DNA from: Chloroflexota bacterium
Lineage (GTDB): Bacteria; Chloroflexota; Anaerolineae; B4-G1; SLSP01
Length of the DNA stretch: 9,165 nt
Assembly: GCA_012798275.1 (NCBI GenBank)
Contig: JAAZNO010000006.1
Coordinates: 1-9,165 of the forward strand
Direction of reading: 5' to 3'
Positions 1-5,546 of this stretch are shown in pieces (the stretch's first letter is position 1; each line of letters opens with the position of its first letter). The notes below the pieces were generated by a model. It ran no database searches, had not been told where the DNA came from, and saw only the letters and a list, made by a program, of their open reading frames with translations. Made by a program: the position numbers and the translations under genes.

Positions 1-222
1 CTGCGCTGCAGGGACGACTTTGCCCCGTCCGACGACTTCATCGCCAACGACCACCAACGGCGTGGATAGGACGCCGTAAGCCTCCGCCTCCGGGCCGAGC
101 GCATCATATTTCACCACCTCCACCTGTCCGGGGAAGCGCTCCGCTGCCTTGAGGGCCTCGCGCTCAGCGCGCTTACAATTCGCGCAGGGAGGCGTCGTAC
201 CGAATACTTTAATCTGCAACAT
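1..222 (-). CDS. Small thioredoxin-like CxxC redox protein (3' end outside window)
   Basis: The minus strand opens with ATG at 222 and stays open for 74 codons to the window edge. The protein begins MLQIKVFGTTPPCANC, a first beta strand leading into a CANC redox motif (Cys13, Cys16). Residues 53-55 read STP followed by LVVVGDEVVG, the cis-proline loop and next strand of a thioredoxin fold. This is the pattern of the small redox-active disulfide proteins of about 75-85 residues, so only a few residues are probably missing. The expected role is cytoplasmic thiol-disulfide exchange; the partner cannot be read from the sequence. The start is supported by an AAGGAGG ribosome binding site six bases upstream. 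It is transcribed away from the rest of the window, and its leader is occupied by a 115-nt dispersed repeat. A glutaredoxin-like relative is possible. Confidence 0.85.
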   Translation of the reverse strand, partial: MLQIKVFGTTPPCANCKRAEREALKAAERFPGQVEVVKYDALGPEAEAYGVLSTPLVVVGDEVVGRGKVVPAAQ

Positions 223-228
223 TGGCAA

Positions 229-235
229 CCTCCTT
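229..235 (-). promoter_or_regulatory. Shine-Dalgarno site of the thioredoxin-like gene
   Basis: The minus strand reads AAGGAGG six bases before the ATG at 222. It fixes the start and matters because the dispersed element at 238-352 ends only two bases upstream of it, so the element must lie within the mRNA leader or overlap the promoter. Confidence 0.85.
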
Positions 236-237
236 CA

Positions 238-352
238 AAAATGGCCCCGAATGAACACGAATTTCACGAATCAGAAATTGAAATTCCTGGTCCCCCAGGG
301 CTGCTACGTCCCCAAACAGTGCGCTTCAGCGCGGTGGGCTCCTGTCAGGCTG
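238..352 (-). repeat. 115-nt dispersed structured element, copy 1
   Basis: These 115 bases match the reverse complement of 4176-4290 with three mismatches and no gaps. In the direction of the downstream gene (minus strand) the element contains several short self-complementary pieces: GCGCT-GA-AGCGC, CCTGG-GGGA-CCAGG, and the arms GAATTTC and GAAATTC around ATTCGTG repeats. It ends two bases before the Shine-Dalgarno site of the thioredoxin-like gene. Weaker homology to the degraded copy at 811-870 continues beyond it, to about 412. Short open frames here, on either strand, are products of the repeat. I infer a dispersed 5'-leader element; whether it carries promoter or RNA-level function is unknown. 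Confidence 0.9.
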
Positions 353-487
353 AGGATTCCATCCCCAGCCGAACCGGTGAGCCGTCGCCGTCGCTGCTCA
401 CGGGTTATGGCTCACAGAGTAACTGTTCAGCCATTGGCTAAAAAAAACGGAAGATTTCCTGACGGTTGCTGAAGATTAAGAATCAAT

Positions 488-657
488 TTTTGCCCCCTAT
501 CCCCTGGCCCCTTCCCCCCGCGCACGCGGGGGGAAGGGGAACTTTTTTTGTGGGGTTTTGCAGGCGGGCTACGCCCGCCTGCAAAACCCCTTATTTTTTT
601 CTCCCCCTCCCCGACGGCGCATACGCCATTGGGGAGGGGGCAGGGGGCGGGGCAAAA
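488..657. repeat. Nested hairpin element (closed four-way junction)
   Basis: Three consecutive hairpins are enclosed by a closing stem. Hairpin A has perfect 15-bp arms, 508-522 and 525-539, with loop CA, followed by seven T at 543-549. Hairpin B has perfect 18-bp arms, 552-569 and 573-590, with loop TAC, followed by seven T at 594-600. Hairpin C pairs 603-612 with 631-640 and GGCG 616-619 with CGCC 624-627 around CATA. The closing stem pairs TTTTGCCCC 488-496 with GGGGCAAAA 649-657, then CCCCTG 501-506 with CAGGGG 641-646. A and B each look like a plus-strand intrinsic terminator, but no rightward gene precedes them. The architecture resembles REP/MITE-type non-coding repeats of GC-rich genomes. 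No second copy is in the window. Confidence 0.8.
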
Positions 658-716
658 GCTACAGCTTACAAAGGTTCATCCATCGCCGTCTAGCTACCTG
701 GCGCCAGGCTAAACAG

Positions 717-776
717 TCACCGCACATTTTCATGCTTGGATGATGTGCGCCAGCACATGGCGTCTCCTTCAAAAAT
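717..776 (-). other. Ribosome binding site plus ATG opening a 13-codon frame (leader peptide or gene remnant)
   Basis: On the minus strand a GAAGGAG ribosome binding site is followed by ATG at 758-756, and the frame reads MCWRTSSKHENVR before TGA at 719-717. Thirteen bases around the ribosome binding site, CTCCTTCAAAAAT on the plus strand at 764-776, are identical to 230-242, which is the same position in front of the thioredoxin-like gene. The degraded element copy at 811-870 lies upstream in the same orientation. The start codon is also part of a palindrome, ATGTGC-GCCA-GCACAT, at 743-758. It could be a truncated gene start, a short leader peptide, or chance. I do not recognise the peptide. 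Confidence 0.3.
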
Positions 777-810
777 AGAGAGAGCAGTGAGCCGTGAGAA
801 GAGAGTCGTC

Positions 811-870
811 GCGCGGTTGCCTGTGTCAGGCTGGGGATCCCACCCCCCGGCCGAACTGCTCACAACTCAC
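811..870 (-). repeat. Degraded partial copy 3 of the dispersed element
   Basis: From 811 the sequence follows copy 1 (from 329): the shared GCGCGGT, then TGTCAGGCTG, then a similar run ending in GCCGAAC, with one indel and about ten substitutions. On the minus strand it continues into TTGTGAGCAGTTCGGC, where copy 1 has the same GTGAGCAG and GTTCGGC halves separated by 19 extra bases. The minus strand also shows GTGAGTTGTGAG here, two units of the GAGTTGY heptamer that expands to 17 units beside copy 2. The well conserved AATTTC/CCAGG part of the element is missing. Confidence 0.6.
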
Positions 871-968
871 CTTACTGTTCTCGGCTGCTTCTCACCAGCC
901 GCTGACAACGTCTTCAGTATAAAAGCATTTGGCGCGAGGTCAATCCCCCCGCGTCCCCTCGCGCACTC

Positions 969-996
969 TTGCCTTCTTCACAACCGCGCCTATAAT
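969..996 (+). promoter_or_regulatory. Sigma-70-type promoter of the metallopeptidase gene
   Basis: TTGCCT (969-974) and a perfect TATAAT (991-996) are separated by 16 bases. Transcription would begin near 1003, about 34 bases before the ATG at 1037. The promoter lies inside the longer open frame that begins at 929, which argues against that earlier start. Confidence 0.7.
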
Positions 997-1036
997 GCTT
1001 TTCATTCTGGCAATAAACAAAGAGAGGTCCTTCCCC

Positions 1037-3139
1037 ATGAATATGAATGGACAAACGAACCGCTGGTTGACCTATGTTATTATCGCTGTGGTGATTTTGC
1101 TGCTGTCAGGCGTGTGTTGCTGCTGTGTGGGGGGTGTCGTATGGTGGGTCGTCAATAACACCGACAATCCCAGCAGCACGCCCTTCCCCGACTGGCCTAC
1201 GTTGGAGCCCGGGGGTGAAATCACACCGGCGCCGCCCCTCGAAACGCCGCTTGTCGTCGAACCGTTGCCAGAGGAAGCGCTCGAAACGCTGAATGCAGTT
1301 CTACAAAGCGACATTCCGGTCTCAGACATGCACGAGCTGGGCATCCGCTACCTTGGCGTGCCCGCAGATACTTCCCGCGTCGCCTCGACCGTAAATCCTG
1401 ATTACCCGGTCGGCACCGAGCGTCAGTTCAACGCCCAGAACCTGGATACCGAACAGCAATTTGTCATCACCGCCGTGCTGGCGTACAAGACCGATCACGT
1501 CTATATGTGGGTCGAAAAGGGAGCGCGGGTCAATCAGGACGACCTGGAAGCGGCCGCGGAGCTCTTCGAAAATCACACCTACGTCACCAACCGCGAATTC
1601 TTTGGTCAGGAGCCCAATCCCGGCATTGATGGCGATCCGCACCTCAACATTCTCCATGCGACGGGACTGGGGTCCAGCATCGCGGGATATTTCTCCAGCA
1701 CCGATCAGTACGTCCGCGCAGTTCGCCCCGATTCCAACGAGATGGAGATGTTCTACATCAACCTGGAAAACGTTGACGTTGGCGACGCCTTCTACAACGG
1801 CGTACTCGCGCATGAATTCCAGCACATGATCCACTGGTACCGCGACCGCAACGAGAGCACCTGGCTCAACGAGGGCTGCTCGGAAATGGCGATGGCGCTC
1901 AACGAGCGCTCCTACCGTCGCAGCGGCGAGTATGACGTCGGCGGCAGCGACTTCGCCTACATGCTCCAGCCCGATACGCAGCTCACCAATTGGCCGGAAG
2001 AAGACGACACCTCCCCTCACTATGGCGCCGCGTACCTGTTCATGGAGTACTTCCTCGATCGCTTCGGCGAAGAGGCCACGAAAGCCCTGGTGGGGCATCC
2101 AGAAAACGGCATGAAGAGCGTGGACCTGGTGCTGCAGGAGAATCTGGGACTGGAGCTGACCCACAAGGAGCTCTTTGCCGATTGGACCGTGGCAAATTTG
2201 CTGGATAGGCCCGATCTCGAGGATGGGCGCTACGGCTATAGCCAGATCAACCCCATCACGCCCGACATCGCTGAGGAACTCGATTTCTCCGGCAGTTCAC
2301 ACCGCCTCAACGGCACGGTGAGTCAGTACGGCGTGGATTATATCGAAATCAACGGCGAGCAGCCCATAGCGGTGACCTTCACCGGCGAGACACGGGTAAA
2401 ACTGCTCGACACCGACGCCTATAGCGGTAAATACCTGTGGTGGTCCAACCGCGAGGACGAATCCGACTCCCGCCTCACCCGCATTGTGGATCTGACCGAC
2501 GCGCGCACCGCCGAACTCTCGTTTCAGACGTGGTATTACATCGAGGATGAATGGGACTATGCCTACGTGGCGGTCGGCTACACCGCAGAGGGAAGCTTCC
2601 CCCAGGATTTGAACGACGCGCGCATCCAATGGCGGCTCCTGGACGATCCCAGCCTGGAGTGCACCCGCAGTAACCCCAACGGCAACAATTACGGCTGCGG
2701 CCTCACCGGACAGAGCAATGGCTGGGTCAAACGCACCGTGGATCTGTCCCCCTACGTGGGCAAGACCATTGCCATCCGCTTTGAATACGTCACCGACGCG
2801 GCCGTGAATCAGCCTGGCCTGGCTCTCGACGACATTCAGCTGACCGTTGACGGCAGTACGGCATTCATGGACGACGTCGAGACCGCAGATTCCGCCTGGA
2901 TTGCGGAAGGCTTCCTGCGACATGCCAACGTCCTGCCGCAAGAATGGCTGTTGCAGGCCGTGACTTTTGGACAGGACGGCATCACCGTGACCCCGCTGCT
3001 GCGCTGGAACGGCAACACCGGCAGCTGGACCCTGCCGATGAGCCGCCAGGACGACCGGGTCGTGCTGGTCATTTCGGCGCTCGCGCCGGTGACGACAGAA
3101 CTCGCACCCTATCAGATTACCCTCGCCGCGGGAGAGTGA
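1037..3139 (+). CDS. Membrane-anchored zinc metallopeptidase, M30/immune-inhibitor-A-like
   Basis: The 700-residue protein starts at ATG 1037, nine bases after AGAGAGG and just downstream of a TATAAT promoter; an in-frame ATG at 1043 is an alternative. Residues 11-39 form one hydrophobic helix containing four consecutive cysteines (27-30), followed by a Pro/Thr-rich linker, so the catalytic part should be outside the membrane. The zinc site is HEFQH at 259-263, followed by WLNEGCSE with Glu279 or Glu283 as the third ligand; this resembles M30 (hyicolysin-type) peptidases rather than the HExxHxxGxxH of true M6. From about 455 to 605 a beta-sandwich region includes FQTWYYIEDEWDYAYV (from 496) and ends LALDDIQL (near 600), as in the C-terminal part of immune inhibitor A. 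The last roughly 95 residues form a further beta-rich domain. The role is extracellular proteolysis; the substrate is unknown. Confidence 0.8.
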   Translation: MNMNGQTNRWLTYVIIAVVILLLSGVCCCCVGGVVWWVVNNTDNPSSTPFPDWPTLEPGGEITPAPPLETPLVVEPLPEEALETLNAVLQSDIPVSDMHELGIRYLGVPADTSRVASTVNPDYPVGTERQFNAQNLDTEQQFVITAVLAYKTDHVYMWVEKGARVNQDDLEAAAELFENHTYVTNREFFGQEPNPGIDGDPHLNILHATGLGSSIAGYFSSTDQYVRAVRPDSNEMEMFYINLENVDVGDAFYNGVLAHEFQHMIHWYRDRNESTWLNEGCSEMAMALNERSYRRSGEYDVGGSDFAYMLQPDTQLTNWPEEDDTSPHYGAAYLFMEYFLDRFGEEATKALVGHPENGMKSVDLVLQENLGLELTHKELFADWTVANLLDRPDLEDGRYGYSQINPITPDIAEELDFSGSSHRLNGTVSQYGVDYIEINGEQPIAVTFTGETRVKLLDTDAYSGKYLWWSNREDESDSRLTRIVDLTDARTAELSFQTWYYIEDEWDYAYVAVGYTAEGSFPQDLNDARIQWRLLDDPSLECTRSNPNGNNYGCGLTGQSNGWVKRTVDLSPYVGKTIAIRFEYVTDAAVNQPGLALDDIQLTVDGSTAFMDDVETADSAWIAEGFLRHANVLPQEWLLQAVTFGQDGITVTPLLRWNGNTGSWTLPMSRQDDRVVLVISALAPVTTELAPYQITLAAGE

Positions 3140-3155
3140 CGCGCGGCCTGGATGT

Positions 3156-4022
3156 ATGTTCACGGCTGTGATGACGGAAGTGTTGGCTGACCCCCTCTGC
3201 CCGACCGGGCCCATCGGCGTCTTCGATTCAGGCGTCGGGGGGCTCTCCGTCTGGCGGGAGCTCGTCCGGCAACTTCCCCACGAAAGCACCCTCTACGTTG
3301 CCGATCAAGCTCACGTGCCTTACGGGACGCGGTCGCTGGCCGAGGTGCGTGACTACGCGAAAGGCATCACACGATTCCTGCGCGCGCAAGGCGCCAAAAT
3401 CATCGTCATTGCCTGTAACACCGCCTCCGGGGCGGCCCTCCGCACCCTGCGCGAGACCTTCCCTGAAATTCCCTTCGTCGGCATGGAACCCGCCGTCAAA
3501 CCCGCCGCAGAACGCACCCGCAGCGGCGTGATTGCCGTCCTGGCGACGCCGGCGACCTTCCAGGGGGAGCTCTTCCACAGTCTCGTGGAGCGCTTTGCCA
3601 CGAACGTGCGGTTGGAAACCCAAATTTGCCCCGGCCTGGTAGAACAAGTCGAACGGGGTGAGTGGGACGCCCCCGAAACGGAGGCCCGGCTATGGGAGTG
3701 CCTCACCCCCTTGTTACACGCCGGCGCAGATCAGCTGGTGCTGGGTTGCACGCACTACCCCTTCCTGGCAGAGACTATCACCCGCATCACGGGACCAGAA
3801 GTTGCGCTGGTGGATCCCGCTCCCGCGGTGGCGCGACAGACCGCGCGCGTCCTGGAGCGCCTGGGGCTGACCGCTCCTGCCTCGGCCGCGGCGCGACATC
3901 TCTTCTACACCTCAGGGACGCCGGAAACCCTGCGCGCGCTGGCCCGGCGATTGGTGGCGTTTGATGGACCGGTGCTACAAGCGACCTGGGAGGGGAACGA
4001 TCTCAGAGAAAATAATGTGTGA
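3156..4022 (+). CDS. murI: Glutamate racemase
   Basis: This cofactor-independent racemase converts L- to D-glutamate for peptidoglycan precursors. The hallmark motifs are present: GVFDSGVGGLSV (residues 21-32, with the Asp-Ser pair), YVADQAHVPYG, the first catalytic cysteine in ACNTASGA (Cys87), and the second in LGCTHYP (Cys198, with His200). The length of 288 residues fits the family's usual 255-290. The gene begins 16 bases after the peptidase stop with no promoter between them, so the two are probably co-transcribed although functionally unrelated. The start is uncertain: ATG 3156 and ATG 3171 are both in frame, neither has a good ribosome binding site, and homology begins only near residue 18. 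A heptamer tandem repeat starts five bases after its stop codon. Confidence 0.95.
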   Translation: MFTAVMTEVLADPLCPTGPIGVFDSGVGGLSVWRELVRQLPHESTLYVADQAHVPYGTRSLAEVRDYAKGITRFLRAQGAKIIVIACNTASGAALRTLRETFPEIPFVGMEPAVKPAAERTRSGVIAVLATPATFQGELFHSLVERFATNVRLETQICPGLVEQVERGEWDAPETEARLWECLTPLLHAGADQLVLGCTHYPFLAETITRITGPEVALVDPAPAVARQTARVLERLGLTAPASAAARHLFYTSGTPETLRALARRLVAFDGPVLQATWEGNDLRENNV

Positions 4023-4027
4023 AGGGT

Positions 4028-4153
4028 GAGTTGTGAGTTGCGAGTTGTGAGTTGCGAGTTGTGAGTTGCGAGTTGTGAGTTGCGAGTTGCGAGTTGTGAG
4101 TTGCGAGTTGTGAGTTGCGAGTTGCGAGTTGCGAGTTGCGAGTTGTGAGTTAG
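4028..4153 (+). repeat. GAGTTGY heptanucleotide tandem repeat
   Basis: Seventeen perfect 7-bp units of GAGTTG followed by T or C run from 4028 to 4146, with a final diverged unit GAGTTAG. The last base of the units reads T C T C T C T C C T C T C C C C T; no other position varies. The tract starts five bases after the murI stop codon and ends 22 bases before the 115-nt element. On the minus strand it encodes meaningless Asn-Ser-Gln-Leu type repeats in open frames. The design resembles the heptamer STRR sequences described in cyanobacteria. It is likely to vary in copy number by slippage. Confidence 0.95.
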
Positions 4154-4175
4154 GAGCAGAGGCCGTAACGACCTC

Positions 4176-4290
4176 CAGCCTGACACGAGCCAACCGCGCT
4201 GAAGCGCACTGTTTGGGGACGTATCAGCCCTGGGGGACCAGGAATTTCAATTTCTGATTCGTGAAATTCGTGTTCATTCGGGGCCATTTT
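4176..4290 (+). repeat. 115-nt dispersed structured element, copy 2
   Basis: This is the inverted partner of 238-352, with three mismatches in 115 bases. Here the element points rightward and ends two bases before the ribosome binding site of the aldo/keto reductase. Internal features in transcript order are GCGCT-GA-AGCGC (4196-4207), CCTGG-GGGA-CCAGG, and GAATTTC paired with GAAATTC. The last part repeats ATTCGTG at 4257 and 4266 and ATTCG at 4276. It is preceded by the heptamer tract. No convincing -35/-10 pair is visible inside it. Confidence 0.9.
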
Positions 4291-4304
4291 CCGAGGAGGT
4301 AAAT

Positions 4305-5282
4305 ATGTCCGAGAGGCTGAGGTACCGTCGGCTGGGTAAGACCGACATGAGGGTGAGCGAGATCGGCATGGGGTTGTGGGCTGCCGGCGGCGACGTCTGG
4401 GGTCCCACCGATGACATGCAAGTGCTGGAGGCGATAGATTACGCTTTGGATGCCGGCATCAATTTCTTCGACACCTCCGACATCTACGGCAGCGGTCACA
4501 GCGAAATGCTGCTCGGCAAGGCCATGCGAGGACGCCGTGAGCGGTTCATCGTCGCGACCAAGATTGGCTGGCAGGGCTTCGATGACGTGCGCCGGCAAAG
4601 CGCTTACACCACCGTCGAGAAACTTATCGCCGGGGTCGAGAGCAACCTGCGCCGCCTGGCCACGGAGTACATAGACGTCATCCAGAGCCACATTGATTTC
4701 CGCGATCCGACGATGGAAATCTTCCTGGAAGGCTTCCAGCGGCTGCAACGTGACGGCAAAGTGCGCGCCTACGGCGTCAGCACCAGCGACTTTGAATACC
4801 TGCAGGCCTTCGCCGCCGATGGCCACTGCGCCACGCTGCAAGTGGATTACAGCATCCTCAATCGCACCGCCGAAAATGACATCCTGCCCTACTGTCAGGC
4901 GCACGACATCGGCGTGATCGTGCGCGGCGCGCTGGCGATGGGAATTCTTACCGGCAAATTCACGCCGGAAACCCGCTTCGGCGAGGGCGACTTCCGCGCG
5001 CGCTGGCACGAGAATCCAGAGGAACATCGCATTTTCCTCAGCGATCTGCAAAAAGTAGAAGCCCTGCGCCAGCTCGCTGAGGGACGCACGCTCGCGCAGC
5101 TGGCGTTGCAATTCCCGCTGGCGCATCCCGCCGTCTCGACGGTGATCCCCGGCATCAAGACAAGGGCGCAGATGGAAGATAATGTACGCGCCGGGCTGCT
5201 CCCGCCGCTGACCGCTGAGGAGCTGGCCACCATCGCCAGCATCGTCCCGCCGGGCGGAGGACGCAAGATCTGGCCCGCCTGA
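4305..5282 (+). CDS. Aldo/keto reductase
   Basis: This is a 325-residue NADPH-dependent oxidoreductase of the TIM-barrel AKR family. The catalytic tetrad is visible: Asp56 and Tyr61 in DTSDIYG, Lys86 in ATKIGW, and His129 in QSHIDF. The N-terminus RYRRLGKTDMRVSEIGMGLW is the family's first beta hairpin and strand. The C-terminal STVIPGIKTRAQMEDN is the cofactor-phosphate binding segment. The start at 4305 has an AGGAGG ribosome binding site (4294-4299) five bases upstream. It reduces carbonyls or acts on sugar-like substrates; the physiological substrate cannot be told from sequence. Its leader is the 115-nt element, and no separate promoter is obvious, so it depends either on read-through from murI across the heptamer tract or on a promoter linked to the element. 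Confidence 0.93.
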   Translation: MSERLRYRRLGKTDMRVSEIGMGLWAAGGDVWGPTDDMQVLEAIDYALDAGINFFDTSDIYGSGHSEMLLGKAMRGRRERFIVATKIGWQGFDDVRRQSAYTTVEKLIAGVESNLRRLATEYIDVIQSHIDFRDPTMEIFLEGFQRLQRDGKVRAYGVSTSDFEYLQAFAADGHCATLQVDYSILNRTAENDILPYCQAHDIGVIVRGALAMGILTGKFTPETRFGEGDFRARWHENPEEHRIFLSDLQKVEALRQLAEGRTLAQLALQFPLAHPAVSTVIPGIKTRAQMEDNVRAGLLPPLTAEELATIASIVPPGGGRKIWPA

Positions 5283-5283
5283 A

Positions 5284-5321
5284 CGCGGGCCTCACCACCT
5301 CAACGCTTCAGCAGGCCCGCG
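5284..5321. other. Stem-loop just after the aldo/keto reductase gene
   Basis: CGCGGGCCT (5284-5292) pairs perfectly with AGGCCCGCG (5313-5321). A competing hairpin, GGCCCGC (5272-5278) with GCGGGCC (5285-5291), spans the aldo/keto reductase stop codon. Neither is followed by a T-tract, so this is not a canonical intrinsic terminator. It may protect the 3' end of the message or simply be GC-rich sequence. Confidence 0.35.
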
Positions 5322-5437
5322 CTTGCGGCAAGTTCCTGCATTTCGCGGGTGATGGCCTGGCGGCGTAGGGCCTGCGCTCCCGGCGTTGGCGTGACGTTTG
5401 CCAGCAGCTGCGGGCGCGCCCCATGGCCAGCTGCGGC
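5300..5437 (-). pseudogene. Possible C-terminal remnant of an ATP synthase gamma-like protein
   Basis: A minus-strand frame with no usable start runs from a stop at 5440-5438 to TGA at 5302-5300. Its last 30 or so residues include ALRRQAITREMQELAASAGL. This resembles the end of F-type ATP synthase gamma subunits, where a conserved RQxxITxE motif is followed by EI and a small-residue GA-rich tail. No start codon, ribosome binding site or upstream homology is seen, so I treat it as a decayed fragment convergent with the aldo/keto reductase. Forty-five codons are few and the match is judged by eye, so chance or a different helical protein cannot be excluded. Confidence 0.3.
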
Positions 5438-5453
5438 TCAACCCTGCCGCTAG

Positions 5454-5481
5454 TGGACAAATCACCTAAATCGTGTATTAT
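5454..5481 (+). promoter_or_regulatory. Promoter of the mreB-like gene
   Basis: TGGACA (5454-5459) and TATTAT (5476-5481) are separated by 16 bases. Transcription from about 5488 would give a leader of roughly 59 bases before ATG 5547. Nothing else in the 5283-5546 interval resembles a promoter on this strand. Confidence 0.6.
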
Positions 5482-5546
5482 CACCAGATGTCGTGCAACA
5501 TGCAAATCTCAATCTGTCCTAGACGCACGCAAATGAGAGAGGAAGT

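Noticed and set aside
149..472. Short plus-strand open frames over the left dispersed element
   Set aside because: They overlap the antisense thioredoxin-like gene and the repeat, and the same peptide text recurs at the other repeat copy, so they are repeat-derived.
508..600. Hairpins A and B as ordinary terminators
   Set aside because: They have T-tracts on the plus strand, but no rightward gene lies upstream within the window, and they are enclosed in a larger symmetrical stem, so a repeat element explains them better.
902..923. CTGACA and TATAAA as a second promoter before the peptidase
   Set aside because: The spacing is only 10 bases, too short for sigma-70 recognition.
929..1036. Upstream extension of the peptidase frame to an ATG at 929
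   Set aside because: The promoter TATAAT at 991-996 lies inside it, and the ribosome binding site and hydrophobic N-terminus favour ATG 1037.
1322..3289. Two long minus-strand open frames (280 and 330 codons) opposite the peptidase gene
   Set aside because: The plus strand has a domain-supported protein with promoter and ribosome binding site. The antisense text is His/Val/Gly-rich shadow sequence.
4028..4153. Heptamer tract considered as a CRISPR array or coding repeat
   Set aside because: The units are 7 bp with no spacers, and neither strand gives a plausible protein; the Asn-Ser-Gln-Leu text is simply the repeat read in three frames.
4224..5126. A 300-codon minus-strand frame opposite the aldo/keto reductase
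   Set aside because: It begins inside the reductase and ends within the dispersed element; the plus-strand protein has a complete catalytic tetrad.
5308..5505. A 65-codon minus-strand frame in the gap before mreB
   Set aside because: Its composition is Arg/Pro/Ala shadow-like, it covers the mreB promoter, and no ribosome binding site supports it. The neighbouring frame has the more protein-like ending.
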